Shown here piece by piece: positions 1 to 9,675 of a DNA stretch of 37,858 nt (the stretch's first letter is position 1; every line of letters starts with the position of its first letter). This DNA comes from an uncultured Clostridia bacterium (GTDB lineage Bacteria > Bacillota > Clostridia > Christensenellales > Borkfalkiaceae), in the NCBI GenBank assembly GCA_947630605.1, contig CANRIO010000008.1, forward strand, positions 1 through 37,858, in the 5' to 3' direction. A program made the position numbers and the translations under genes. The notes beneath the pieces were generated by a model, which ran no database searches, was not told the origin of the DNA, and saw only the letters and a program-made list of their open reading frames with translations.

Positions 1-293
1 CTGTCGATGAGGCGGGAGGTGAGGATGGCCTTGTCCGAGGCCCTTCCCTCTCTGCGCTTGAAGCCGCCCGGGATCTTGCCGACGGCGTACATCTTCTCTT
101 CATAGTCCACCTGAAGGGGGAAGAAGTCCATGCCCTCGCGGGGCTTTTCGGACATGCAGACGTTGACCATGACGGCCGTCTCGCCGCAGCGGACGACGCA
201 GGAACCGTTGGTCTGTTCGGCATATTTGCCCGTCTCGACGGTGACTTCTCTGCCGCCGATGTCGAATTTGAATTCTCTGTAGCTGGGTGTCAT
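1..293 (-). CDS. pnp: Polyribonucleotide nucleotidyltransferase (PNPase), N-terminal part, truncated by window edge
   Basis: Minus-strand translation from ATG at 293 reads [45 protein letters not shown]...[22 protein letters not shown], typical PNPase N-terminus; downstream of rpsO as usual. Confidence 0.95.
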   Translation of the reverse strand, partial: MTPSYREFKFDIGGREVTVETGKYAEQTNGSCVVRCGETAVMVNVCMSEKPREGMDFFPLQVDYEEKMYAVGKIPGGFKRREGRASDKAILTSRLID

Positions 294-362
294 AAAATTT
301 TTCTCCTTTCTGCTCCTTGTTTCTTTGCCCTCCCGCCCCGTGGCGGGAGAAGCGGTTTTCAT

Positions 363-391
363 GAAAAAAGGGCGGAAGAAAACCCGCCCCA
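363..391 (-). terminator. Rho-independent terminator after rpsO (rpsO-pnp intergenic)
   Basis: Minus strand GGGCGG-GTTTTCTT-CCGCCC-TTTTTT. Confidence 0.7.
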
Positions 392-401
392 TTTCAGCTC
401 T

Positions 402-656
402 TTACTTGCGAAGATCCAACGCTGCGATGACGGCGCGGTAACGCTCGATGTCTTTGGCTTTGAGATAGTCCAAAAGACCGCGGCGGCGACCGACCATCTT
501 CAAAAGTCCGCGGCGGGAGTGATTGTCGTGCTTGTGTTCCTTCAAGTGCTCGTTGAGGTGGTTGATGCGCTCGGTGAGGAGTGCGATCTGCACCTCGGGG
601 GAACCGGTATCACCCTCGTGCTGTGCGAACTTCGCAATGATCTCGTTCTTTTCCAT
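402..656 (-). CDS. rpsO: 30S ribosomal protein S15
   Basis: 84 aa, [57 protein letters not shown] ribosome-binding site upstream. Confidence 0.98.
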   Translation of the reverse strand: MEKNEIIAKFAQHEGDTGSPEVQIALLTERINHLNEHLKEHKHDNHSRRGLLKMVGRRRGLLDYLKAKDIERYRAVIAALDLRK

Positions 657-739
657 TTGCGTTTATCCTCCTATGGAAAGTATTCGCGTGACGCCAAGAG
701 ATGCGTGGAGAGCGCAGTTCCTCGCGTACGTCGACTATT

Positions 740-768
740 AGAATACCACACTTTGCCCCGCTTGTCAA
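740..768 (-). promoter_or_regulatory. Vegetative promoter for rpsO-pnp
   Basis: Minus strand TTGACA-N17-TATTCT. Confidence 0.75.
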
Positions 769-780
769 AGCTTTTTGCCC

Positions 781-848
781 GCCCCGCACATTTTTCTCAA
801 AAGAATTTTGGATGTCGCGTCATTCCGAGAGGCGGGCGCGTCATTCTG
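781..848. repeat. Copy 1 of a 68-bp direct repeat (other copy 3195-3262)
   Basis: GCCCCGCACATTTTTCTCAAAAGAATTTTGGATGTCGCGTCATTC(C/T)GAGAGGCGGGCGCGTCATTCTG, one difference between copies. Confidence 0.9.
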
Positions 849-921
849 CCCCGCGCGAAGCTTCTATTTGTAGACTAAGCGCGGCACGAGCGCTTTAGCG
901 CGAAGTAGCCGATGGGTGACC

Positions 922-1186
922 CGCGTCATTCTGAGGCGACGGGGATTATAAGAATTTCCGCAAAAGCAACTCTCCGAAGAATCCCCTGATACGAAGTCCG
1001 AGTTTTCATCCTCGGGATCCTTCGATCGCTTCGCTCCTCAGGATGACGCGAGTGTTGTGGTAGGCGCGTCATTCTGAGCGTAGCGAAGAATCCCCTCATA
1101 CGAAGTCCGAGTTTTCATCCTCGGGATGCTTCGGGGACTTTCTCGCGAGGACTGCGTAATTACATGGTCGGCTCAGCATGACGCGG
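922..1186. repeat. Two adjacent MITE-like intergenic repeat units
   Basis: Units begin GCGTCATTCTGAG, contain GAAGAATCCCCT(G/C)ATACGAAGTCCGAGTTTTCATCCTCGGGAT, and end with CAGGATGACGCG / GGCTCAGCATGACGCGG. Confidence 0.8.
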
Positions 1187-1399
1187 TTGCCCCTCGTGCC
1201 GCCCTTCGACGACGATCAGAACGTGCGGGTGGGGCAGCATGACGCGGATGCCCCTCGTGACGCGCTTCGACAATGACGGGCGAAACAGGATGACTCGGAG
1301 GCCTTCCGAGCAAAAACGGGCATACCATGTCTGAAAGAGAAGTGTGAAAAAGCAAGACCGCCCGAGGCGGCGCCTCGGGCGGAAAGTGCTTTATTATGA

Positions 1400-2815
1400 T
1401 TACTCCTCTACGCTCACCTTCGGGAGCTCGACCTTCTGTCCGCCGTAGGTGATTTTGAAATAAAATGTTGTGTAATTTTCGACAAGGGATGAATAAGCTC
1501 TTTGCACAATGTAAAACGATACGATTTTTCCATCCTTAAATTTGATGACACACTGATTTTGCCCCTCTTCAAACATGCCGACCTCCGGCTGGGTCCACAC
1601 ATATCCCCTCTCCTCCTCGCTGTAGCGCAAGCTTTGAGGGTCATCGAGAATTTGAAGGAAGAGCCGAATTGGATATATGCTGAAATCGACCCGGTTAATT
1701 AAAGAAATATATTGAAATTCACCTTCGGCCCTTCTCGTGGAAAAAGCACCGTCCCCTTCTCTGATGTAGAAGGTGGAACTTCCGTCATGGAAATCCAGAT
1801 ATCCTTCATAAGCGTCTTCATAAATACCATCGGCATAACTTTGATAAAACTCTGTAGCAAATTTCGTCGTCTGCAAATGTTCCTTTTTGTCTGTGCGGGT
1901 AAAGATACCGCAAGCGTTTTGCATATAACCGAATGCTCCGTACTCGATCTTGAAGTTTTCCCCGTTGTCTATGTCGTTCCCGATATCATCGAAAGCTTTT
2001 TCTACTGCTTCCGCAAAGCCCGCTTCGGGAAGGATATCCGACTGCAAGGCGCGCACACCGAAGTCGCATTCCTCATCGGAAGGAAGATGCACATCCTGTC
2101 CGCCGTAGGTGACGGTCCAGGTATAGGTGATACAGGTATAGGTGAGATCGCTCTCTGAAACCGTATATAATACGCTGACGATCTTTCTGTCCTTAAATTT
2201 TACAATAACTTTTACACTTCCATTTTCCCCTTCTTCGGAATAATCTTCCTCATGGACATATCCCCCGTCTTTTTTGCTATAATGATAAAAATCGGATAGA
2301 TTCCCCATCTCCTCGTCCCAAGTGCCCCAATCTCGAATTCCTGTAGCAATCCCACTATCATCCTCGTAGGGTTCCATGGCCATATACTCTGCGAGACTGG
2401 TCCACTCTTTCGGCTTAAAGGCATGAAAACTCCCGTCTGTGACGCAAACATAACCCTGTATTGGGTCAGAAGAAAAATCAATGATGATATCACTTGCGGG
2501 AACAATCCGCTCACCATCATTATCTTCCACAGTATCTTCGGACGTTGTCCAACGTTCGATATCACCGTTGCGGGAGACGGTCTGCCCATATCTAATATCC
2601 TTAGCCCCTTCTTCCGAAGATTCCCCTTTTACCTCGCATTCGATCTTGATGTTTTCGTCGCTGAGATGGGAAAAGGCCGCCTTCCATGCCTCCTCGAAAT
2701 TTTCTTCGGGGAGCCGTTCGGAGACGAGTTTGCCTCCTCCGCCGCAGGCGGCCAAGGGCAGAGCGAGACATGCCGTCATTGTAAGCGCAAAACACGATGC
2801 CAAAATTTTTTTCAT
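1400..2815 (-). CDS. Secreted lipoprotein with an internally duplicated domain, unknown function
   Basis: MKKILASCFALTMTACLALPLAACGGGG signal peptide/lipobox; start moved from 2935 to the ATG at 2815, downstream of a promoter. The two halves share LPExxFxEAxxxAF, VxxKFKDxKIVS and TYGGQxVxLP. Confidence 0.8.
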   Translation of the reverse strand: MKKILASCFALTMTACLALPLAACGGGGKLVSERLPEENFEEAWKAAFSHLSDENIKIECEVKGESSEEGAKDIRYGQTVSRNGDIERWTTSEDTVEDNDGERIVPASDIIIDFSSDPIQGYVCVTDGSFHAFKPKEWTSLAEYMAMEPYEDDSGIATGIRDWGTWDEEMGNLSDFYHYSKKDGGYVHEEDYSEEGENGSVKVIVKFKDRKIVSVLYTVSESDLTYTCITYTWTVTYGGQDVHLPSDEECDFGVRALQSDILPEAGFAEAVEKAFDDIGNDIDNGENFKIEYGAFGYMQNACGIFTRTDKKEHLQTTKFATEFYQSYADGIYEDAYEGYLDFHDGSSTFYIREGDGAFSTRRAEGEFQYISLINRVDFSIYPIRLFLQILDDPQSLRYSEEERGYVWTQPEVGMFEEGQNQCVIKFKDGKIVSFYIVQRAYSSLVENYTTFYFKITYGGQKVELPKVSVEE

Positions 2816-2858
2816 TTTGTTTCTCCTTTGATAATTTTTTTCCTTTTGGGATATATTG

Positions 2859-2887
2859 ATTATAGTCCCCATTTCGGAGACTGTCAA
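2859..2887 (-). promoter_or_regulatory. Consensus vegetative promoter for the 1400-2815 lipoprotein
   Basis: Minus strand TTGACA-N17-TATAAT, consensus hexamers and spacing. Confidence 0.85.
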
Positions 2888-2914
2888 GTGAATGGTTTCT
2901 ATTTTTGATATTTT

Positions 2915-3163
2915 TTGCGTGAAATGACCAATCAATTTACATCAAGATTGAAAGATCTGATCGAAGAGAGCGGAAAGATGCAGAAGGATATATGCTCTGA
3001 CCTGCAAATTTCCAAGCAAAAACTTTCCAAATGGAAAACGGGCTACAATGAACCGAGCATGGACGAGCTCATCATGCTTGCCCTCTACTTTGATGTGACG
3101 AGCGACTACCTTTTGGGGCTGGAAGATGAGACGGGCGCAAGGGCCAATTCTCAAAACCGATAA
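2915..3163 (+). CDS. XRE-family helix-turn-helix transcriptional regulator (start TTG 2915 or ATG 2924)
   Basis: FTSRLKDLIEESGKMQKDICSDLQISKQKLSKWKTGYNEPSMDELIMLALYFDVTSDYLLGLEDE, Cro/CI-type HTH; divergent from the lipoprotein. Confidence 0.85.
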   Translation: MREMTNQFTSRLKDLIEESGKMQKDICSDLQISKQKLSKWKTGYNEPSMDELIMLALYFDVTSDYLLGLEDETGARANSQNR

Positions 3164-3174
3164 AATTCAACTGT

Positions 3175-3199
3175 GGGGCGTGCAACCATTGCACGCCCC
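3175..3199 (+). terminator. Hairpin downstream of the HTH gene, likely terminator
   Basis: GGGGCGTGCAA-CCA-TTGCACGCCCC, 11-bp perfect stem, followed by GCACATTTTT. Confidence 0.6.
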
Positions 3200-3262
3200 G
3201 CACATTTTTCTCAAAAGAATTTTGGATGTCGCGTCATTCTGAGAGGCGGGCGCGTCATTCTG
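3195..3262. repeat. Copy 2 of the 68-bp direct repeat
   Basis: 67/68 match to 781-848. Confidence 0.9.
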
Positions 3263-3570
3263 AGCCGATAACGTGAATAAGACTTTCCGATAAAGATACT
3301 CTCCGAAGAATCCCGAAATACGAAGTCCGTGTTGTGGTAGGCGCGTCATTCTGAGCCGATGAGGTTTATAAGAATTTCAGCAAAGCAATTCTGCGAAGAA
3401 TCCCCCGATACGAAGTCCGATTATAATAAGGCGATGCTTCGACAGGCTCAGCATGACGATATTTTAGAACGGTATATCGTTCATCAAAGTCCGATTTTTC
3501 ATCCTCGGGATCCTTCGGGGACTTTCTCGCGAGGACTTCGTATAGTCTTGCTCGGCTCAGCATGACGCGG
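3250..3570. repeat. Cluster of MITE-like GCGTCATTCTGAG...CTCAGCATGACG repeat units
   Basis: Shares GAAGAATCCC, ATACGAAGTCCG, CATCCTCGGGATCCTTCGGGGACTTTCTCGCGAGGACT and GGCTCAGCATGACGCGG with 922-1186 and 16679-16832. Confidence 0.8.
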
Positions 3571-3709
3571 ATGCCTCTGTCCTCATTCCGAGGCGAAGCC
3601 GAGGGAATCCCCTCCCGATGTGCCATGGTGGGTTCGAGGGGGTCTCCTCCGTGACTTCGTCACGTCGAGATGAGGAGAGAAAAGACGCGGAAGCCCCTCG
3701 TACCCTTTC

Positions 3710-5080
3710 TCACCCGAAGAGGTTGTTCTTCTCTTCGATGAGCTTGGGAAATTTGGCAAGGTAGGTCGGGAGGTCCTTGGGGGAGGCAAGGCGTTCGATG
3801 CGGCCCTCGGTAAGAAACACCCGCTTGGAGATGGCGTTTGCGCCGACGGCGAGGTTGTCCGCGCTCTCCTCCATGACGTCCACGTTGTAGACGCAGGCCT
3901 TATCGGGCTTTGTCCAGCCGACGTTTTCGTGCGCGCCCGCCATGTATTTTTGGCGGTAGAGATAGTAGGGCGCGTACCCCGCGGCGAAAAGTTTTTCGCG
4001 GGAATAGGCGATCATCGCGGACATGCCCCCCTCGGAGAGCGTCTCGGTCTCCTCTTTGAGCTTCGCGCCCTTCTTGAGACAGAGGGTATGCACGGTGATA
4101 TTTTCGGGGGAAAGCGCGATGGCGGTATCCACGCTGTTTTCGAACTCCTCGAGACTTTCGCCCGTGAGGCCGGCGATGAGGTCGCAGTTCGTATCGAAGC
4201 CGTACGGCCGTGCCATTTCGAACGCCCTTACGACGTCCTCGGCGGAGTGCTTTCTGCCGATGGCGGCGAGCGTTCTGTCCGAAAAGCTCTGGGCGTTGAT
4301 GCAGATGCGTGTCACGCCGTATTTTTTGCACAGATCGAGTTTTTCCTCGGTAAAGACATCCGGCCGCCCCGCTTCGACGGTGTATTCGCAGCCGTTTCCC
4401 CTTAAAGGGGCGATCGCCTGAAAGACGCGCTCGAGCTCCTCCGCCTCCAGCACAAAGGGCGTGCCCCCGCCGATGTAGACGGAGCGCAGGTTTTTAATGA
4501 GCAGCTTTGCGGCTTTCAACTCCTCTTCGAGGGCGGAAAGGTAGGCGGGCATGAACTTCTTCGTCGCGGCGATAGGCGCGGTGATGAAGGAGCAATAGAC
4601 GCACTTGGTCGGGCAGAACGGGAGGGATACGAAGAGGTCGCAGTTGCCCTCCTTTCGCTCATAAATGCCCTTTTGCCCCTCCAGAACGCGGGCGGTGAGG
4701 GCGATGTTCTCCCTTGAAACGCCGAGCATAGAGAAGAACTTTTCGAACTCCCCTGTCTTTTCCAAAGATGCGTAGGCGAGGCGGGTCGGGCGGATGCCCG
4801 TGAGCGATCCCCACGGGAGTTTCCGCGCATATATCGTTGATAAAATGTTGTAGAGGGCGAGCTTGGCGTACCGCTTGATGAGGCTCTTTTTCTCCGTCTC
4901 GCTGCGCGAGCTATCCTCATATGCGTAGGGATATTCTCTTCCTTCCACATGAAAAACGCCCGCGAAACGCACGCCGTCCGTCTCGCAGGTGTGTAAAATT
5001 TCCAGCGCGTCCGCGCCCTCGAATAGGCGCACGACGTCCATGAGTTCCGGCCCGAGCCATTCCAAGGCGCAAGAGAGCAT
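3710..5080 (-). CDS. hemZ: Coproporphyrinogen III oxidase-like radical SAM protein (HemZ family)
   Basis: LFVSLPFCPTKCVYCSF radical SAM CxxxCxxC, YIGGGTPF, INAQSFSDRTLAAIGRKHSAEDV, typical of HemN/HemZ proteins. Confidence 0.88.
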   Translation of the reverse strand: MLSCALEWLGPELMDVVRLFEGADALEILHTCETDGVRFAGVFHVEGREYPYAYEDSSRSETEKKSLIKRYAKLALYNILSTIYARKLPWGSLTGIRPTRLAYASLEKTGEFEKFFSMLGVSRENIALTARVLEGQKGIYERKEGNCDLFVSLPFCPTKCVYCSFITAPIAATKKFMPAYLSALEEELKAAKLLIKNLRSVYIGGGTPFVLEAEELERVFQAIAPLRGNGCEYTVEAGRPDVFTEEKLDLCKKYGVTRICINAQSFSDRTLAAIGRKHSAEDVVRAFEMARPYGFDTNCDLIAGLTGESLEEFENSVDTAIALSPENITVHTLCLKKGAKLKEETETLSEGGMSAMIAYSREKLFAAGYAPYYLYRQKYMAGAHENVGWTKPDKACVYNVDVMEESADNLAVGANAISKRVFLTEGRIERLASPKDLPTYLAKFPKLIEEKNNLFG

Positions 5081-5171
5081 TTCCTTTCCTCCTCTTCGGC
5101 GAATTGCGATGGTACCATGTCCGAGGTTTGACGTTCAAAAACGATGAAAACGCACTTCTCGGAAAGAATTA

Positions 5172-7301
5172 TCAATTGCTCAGACGATGCACATCGATGA
5201 TCCTTCCGTGCATCTTGAGCTTGCCCATGAACACCTCGGCGTCCTCCCTGCCCATGAGGGTGACGGTGACCTCGACGATGGCGGCGTTGCTCTTGTCGTA
5301 GCGGCCGTTGATGGAGGTGATGGAGAGCTTCATATCCGACGTCGCCTGCGAGATCGCGGAGAGCGCGGCCCCCTGCTCCTCGGCATAGACGACGAAGGTC
5401 ACGCGGAAGCGGGCGTCCCCCGCCTTCTTCACCCATTCCGCGGGCTGAAGGCGTTCGGGGTCGACGTTGCGCATGTTCGCGCAGTCCCGTCTGTGGATGA
5501 CGACCCCCCTTCCCCGCGTCACGAAGCCGACGATCTCGTCGCCGGGAACGGGCGAACAGCACCCCGCGAAGGAGACGAGAAGGCCTTTGAGCCCCTTGAC
5601 GGTGACGGTGTCGCTGACGTTCTTTTCCTTAAAGGGGCGAAGTTCGACGGGCTGCGGGACCTCTTTGCGGAAGTAGTCGATGAGTTTGAAGATGACCTGA
5701 TTGGTGGAGATGGCGCCGTACCCGACGGCGGAGAACATCTCTTCCTGCGTGTCGAAGGAGAGCTTTTGCGAGACGTTTTTGAAGCTGTCCGCGGTGAGCA
5801 GCTCCGAGAGGACATACCCCCTCTTTTTGGCCGCTTCCTCGAGCATGGTACGCCCCAATTTGATGTTCTCCTCCTTCGTCTCCTTCTTATAGAACTGCTT
5901 GATCTTCGCCTTTGCGGAGGAGGATTTGATGAATTTGAGCCAGTCGCGCGAGGGGCCTTTGCTCGCGGAGGATGTGATGATCTCTACGACGTCGCCGAGG
6001 GAGAGGGTGGAACTCAAGGGGACGATCTTCCCGTTCACCTTCGCGCCCGTGCAGTGGTTGCCCACCTCGGAGTGGATGGCGTAGGCGAAATCGACGGGCG
6101 TCGCCCCCTCGGGGAGGGAGATGACCTTCCCGCGCGGGGTAAAGACGAGAAGCTCGGAGCTATACAGCTCCTCCTTCACCGTGTTCATGAATTCCTTGGA
6201 ATCCTTGAACCCGCCCTGAAGTTCCATCATCTCGCGGATCCACGAGATGCGCTGGTCGAGTTTGGTCTCCGAATCGCGGTTTTCCTTATATTTCCAATGC
6301 GCGGCGATACCGTACTCCGCCGTACGGTGCATCTCCACCGTGCGGATCTGGATCTCAAACGGCTGGCCGAAGTCGGTGACGACCGTCGTATGGAGGGACT
6401 GGTACATGTTGGGCTTGGGGGTCGCGATGTAATCTTTGATACGCCCCGGGACTGGCTTCCACTTCTTGTGGATCTTGCCGAACACTTCGTAGCACTCGTC
6501 CACCGTGCTCACGATGACGCGCACGGCGGTGAGGTCGTAGATCTGGTCGAGGGCGAGATTCTTCGCCTTCATCTTCTTATAGATGGAATAGAAGTGCTTG
6601 GGACGGCCGAACACCTCCCCCGCGATCTCGCTCTCCGTTAAGATCTCTTTGATCTCCTCGACGACGGAATTGACGAAGCGGTTGCGCTCCTCGAGTTTCT
6701 GATGGATGTTCGCGACGAGATAGGCGAACGCCTCGGGGTCGAGATATTTGAGGCAGAGGTCCTCGAGCTCGCACTTGATCTGGCTGATACCCAGCCGCCC
6801 CGCGATGGGAGCGTAGATGTCGAGCGTTTCTCTCGCCATCTTCTTCTGCCTCTCGGAGGAGAGATAGGTGAGGGAGCGCATGTTGTGAAGGCGGTCGGCG
6901 AGCTTGATGATGATGACGCGGATATCCTTCGCCATCGCGATAAAGATCTTGCGGAAGTTCTCGGCCTCCTCCTCTTCCTCCGACTTGAAGACGATCTTGT
7001 CGAGCTTCGTGACCCCCGAGACGAGCGACAAGACCCCGTCGCCGAATTCGCGGCGGATGTCTTCCTCGGTGGCGGGCGTATCCTCGATGACGTCGTGCAA
7101 AAAGGCGGCGGAGATGGTCTCGGCGTCGAGGCCTAAATCCACGAGGATCTCGGCGACGGCGCAGGGATGGATGAAGTAGGGCTCGCCCGAGGCCCGCTTC
7201 TGGTCCTTATGGGCGGCCTTGGCATAGTCATAGGCGTGGAGCAGCATGTCGCGGTCTGCTCCGGCGTAATTTTCGTAGATCTTCATGAGGATGGCTTCCA
7301 T
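5172..7301 (-). CDS. relA: Bifunctional (p)ppGpp synthetase/hydrolase, RelA/SpoT family
   Basis: HD domain (HPCAVAEILVDLGLDAETISAAFLHDVIEDT), synthetase (IKDYIATPKPNMYQSLHTTV), TGS and ACT domains. Confidence 0.96.
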   Translation of the reverse strand: MEAILMKIYENYAGADRDMLLHAYDYAKAAHKDQKRASGEPYFIHPCAVAEILVDLGLDAETISAAFLHDVIEDTPATEEDIRREFGDGVLSLVSGVTKLDKIVFKSEEEEEAENFRKIFIAMAKDIRVIIIKLADRLHNMRSLTYLSSERQKKMARETLDIYAPIAGRLGISQIKCELEDLCLKYLDPEAFAYLVANIHQKLEERNRFVNSVVEEIKEILTESEIAGEVFGRPKHFYSIYKKMKAKNLALDQIYDLTAVRVIVSTVDECYEVFGKIHKKWKPVPGRIKDYIATPKPNMYQSLHTTVVTDFGQPFEIQIRTVEMHRTAEYGIAAHWKYKENRDSETKLDQRISWIREMMELQGGFKDSKEFMNTVKEELYSSELLVFTPRGKVISLPEGATPVDFAYAIHSEVGNHCTGAKVNGKIVPLSSTLSLGDVVEIITSSASKGPSRDWLKFIKSSSAKAKIKQFYKKETKEENIKLGRTMLEEAAKKRGYVLSELLTADSFKNVSQKLSFDTQEEMFSAVGYGAISTNQVIFKLIDYFRKEVPQPVELRPFKEKNVSDTVTVKGLKGLLVSFAGCCSPVPGDEIVGFVTRGRGVVIHRRDCANMRNVDPERLQPAEWVKKAGDARFRVTFVVYAEEQGAALSAISQATSDMKLSITSINGRYDKSNAAIVEVTVTLMGREDAEVFMGKLKMHGRIIDVHRLSN

Positions 7302-9608
7302 CTATCCCTCCTCCCGGCAACGAGAAACTGCCGTATAAATTTCCGAACGCGAAAGTTCCGTCCTGACCCCGCGGCAAATCGTCAGCCTCCCCTCATTGAA
7401 GGCGATGAGGCCGAGCTCCTCGAAGACGGCCAGGGCGAAGACGGTCTCGAACATGTCGAAGCCGAGCTGCAATTCCCGCGCGGCCTCCGCGTACCCCATG
7501 CCCGTCTCCCGTCCATCAAAGCGGCGGAGCGCGGAAAACACGGCGAGAAGGTCCTCCCGCACGGTCGAGACGCGTTTCATGGCACCCATGTCCGGGAGCT
7601 CTATGTTCGAAAAGAGCTGTGCGCTCCCGATTTTCGGAAGTGCGACGGGCCCGTCGAGGACAAAGATCTCGCGATAGGACGAGAGGTCCGCATCGGGTGC
7701 GGGCGAGAGGATGACGCAGTTGTCCGCTCCCCGCGAAGCGGGACGGTAGAGGTCGATGTCCAGCCCCTCGAGGGCGGGGAAGTTTTTGAGATTTTTCCGA
7801 TCGTGCAGAACGGCGCAGGTCCCGTAGGCACAGCGAAGGAGACTTTCCGAGAGCGCAGCGTTCATCTCCTCCGTCGTAAGCGGACGTGCGTCCTTTCGCA
7901 CTGCGGGCAGAAGGCGGAGGACGTTTTCGAATGCCTCGGCCTCCACGTCCGTCCCGCTCTTTGCGTCGCAAAGGACGGTGCGCACGAACCCCTTCACATA
8001 TTCCTTCCCCTTGAAAGTGGAGACGTTATATTCAAAGACGATGCTCTTTTTGAGGTCGCTCCTTAAGGCGGCAAGGTCCTTGGCCCCTCCGAAGTAGACG
8101 AAGTCCATCCCCCCGATCTTCATCCCGATGTGGGGAGAAAGGGGCTTGATGGGTGCGGCGTCCACCCGCTCCGCCTCCATGCAAAAGAGGGGGCGCTTGT
8201 TCCCCATGCCGCAGGGCTCGAGGAGGGTGAGTTCCTTCGCGATCGCGCGGAAGTCCTCCGGCGCCTCCCCCGCGACATAGACGACGGGGACGAAGTCCTC
8301 GCGGGAATATTTTTCGCCGATATATTCGTTGAGGGCGCGCTTTAAGGGGTCGAACTCCGCCTCGGAGAGGTTGATGCCCGCCGCCTGTGCGTGGCCGCCG
8401 AATTCGGAAATGTGCTCCGAGCAGTTCTTGAGCGCGTCGAAGATATTCACCCGTTCGACGCTGCGTGCACTGCCCTTCAAAACGTCGCCGCGGCGGACAA
8501 AAAGCAGGGCGGGGCGGGAGAATTCCTCCGCGATGCGTGCCGCCACGATGCCGACAAAGCCCGCGTTCCAATCCTCGCCCGCGAGCATGACGACGTTGCC
8601 GTAGGGCCCCTCTGCCGCGATCTCGGAGAGCACCTGATTATAGAGTTCGTCGCACGACCTTTGCCGCTCCATATTGTATGCGTTGAGGCGGGCGGCAAGC
8701 TCAAAGATCTCCTTCTCGTCCTCGCTCGTAAAGAGTTGGAGGGCCGCACGCGCGTCCCCCATTCTCCCCGCCGCATTGATGCGGGGGGCGACGGTAAAGG
8801 CGAGCGTCTGCGCGGTGACCTCCCCCTGTTTTCCGAGGAGGGCGGTGAAAGCGGGGCGGGGCATGTCCGCGATGCGGCGCAATCCTTCGGCCACGATGTC
8901 ACGGTTTTCCCCGAGAAGGGGCACGCTGTCGGCGACCGTCGAGAGGGCGGCGAAATCCACGAGATCGTACGCCTCCCGCCCGATGAGGGCCTGTGCCAAT
9001 TTGAAGGCGACGCCCGCGCCGCAGAGATTGTCGTAGGGGTAGTCGTCCTTGAGCTTGGGGTTTACGACGATGCAGTCGGGGAGCTCCCCGGGCAGTTCGT
9101 GGTGGTCGGTGACGATGACGAACGCCCCCTGCTCCTTGATGTATTCCACCTCCTCCCTGCAGGAGATCCCGCAGTCCACGGTCACGATGAGGTCGGGAAG
9201 AAAATCGTCGAAGATGCGGTCGATCGCGGGAATAGACAGCCCGTAGCCATCGCTCCGTTCTGGAACGAAGAGATAGGGCTCGATGCCGAACTTTTTGAGG
9301 GCGCGGGAGAGCACGGCGCAAGCGCCGATCCCGTCGGCGTCGTAGTCGCCAAACACCGCCACCCGCCACTCCTCGTCGCGGGCGCGCGTGAGAAGTTCCA
9401 CCGCCTCGCGCATGCCCTGCATGAGCATGGGAGAGAGGTAGTTCCTCTCGGAGGGGTGCAAAAACTTCCTCGCCTTCTCCGCCGTATCGACGCCGCGGGA
9501 GAGGAGGATGCCCGCCGTCACTTCGCTGATGCCGACATCGCGGGCGAGCCCTCTTGCAATATGAAGTTGTTCGGGCGAAAATTCAAATTCGCGGACGAGC
9601 TTCTTCAT
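7302..9608 (-). CDS. recJ: Single-stranded-DNA-specific exonuclease RecJ
   Basis: VAVFGDYDADGIGACAVL, TVDCGISCREEVEYIKEQGAFVIVTDHHELPGELPDCIVVNPKL, APRINAAGRMGDA; abuts relA. Confidence 0.96.
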   Translation of the reverse strand: MKKLVREFEFSPEQLHIARGLARDVGISEVTAGILLSRGVDTAEKARKFLHPSERNYLSPMLMQGMREAVELLTRARDEEWRVAVFGDYDADGIGACAVLSRALKKFGIEPYLFVPERSDGYGLSIPAIDRIFDDFLPDLIVTVDCGISCREEVEYIKEQGAFVIVTDHHELPGELPDCIVVNPKLKDDYPYDNLCGAGVAFKLAQALIGREAYDLVDFAALSTVADSVPLLGENRDIVAEGLRRIADMPRPAFTALLGKQGEVTAQTLAFTVAPRINAAGRMGDARAALQLFTSEDEKEIFELAARLNAYNMERQRSCDELYNQVLSEIAAEGPYGNVVMLAGEDWNAGFVGIVAARIAEEFSRPALLFVRRGDVLKGSARSVERVNIFDALKNCSEHISEFGGHAQAAGINLSEAEFDPLKRALNEYIGEKYSREDFVPVVYVAGEAPEDFRAIAKELTLLEPCGMGNKRPLFCMEAERVDAAPIKPLSPHIGMKIGGMDFVYFGGAKDLAALRSDLKKSIVFEYNVSTFKGKEYVKGFVRTVLCDAKSGTDVEAEAFENVLRLLPAVRKDARPLTTEEMNAALSESLLRCAYGTCAVLHDRKNLKNFPALEGLDIDLYRPASRGADNCVILSPAPDADLSSYREIFVLDGPVALPKIGSAQLFSNIELPDMGAMKRVSTVREDLLAVFSALRRFDGRETGMGYAEAARELQLGFDMFETVFALAVFEELGLIAFNEGRLTICRGVRTELSRSEIYTAVSRCREEG

Positions 9609-9630
9609 TGTTTTTCCTATCGAAGTTTAC

Positions 9631-9656
9631 AAAAAGGGCGGGATGCTCTCCCGCCC
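9631..9656 (-). terminator. Rho-independent terminator after secF
   Basis: Minus strand GGGCGGGA-GAGCA-TCCCGCCC-TTTTT. Confidence 0.75.
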
Positions 9657-9675
9657 ATGCAGTTTGTTTTAGCGG

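Noticed and set aside
3710-5080. Radical SAM enzyme at 3710-5080 as part of a RiPP system
   Set aside because: Sequence matches the HemN/HemZ family and lacks a SPASM domain or adjacent precursor.
4516-5562. 348-aa minus-strand ORF overlapping hemZ and relA
   Set aside because: Arg/Ser-rich out-of-frame translation across two supported genes and an intergenic promoter region.
5187-6641. 484-aa plus-strand ORF antisense to relA/spoT
   Set aside because: Shadow ORF; low-complexity Asp/Gly/Val/Leu composition and no RBS or recognisable domain.
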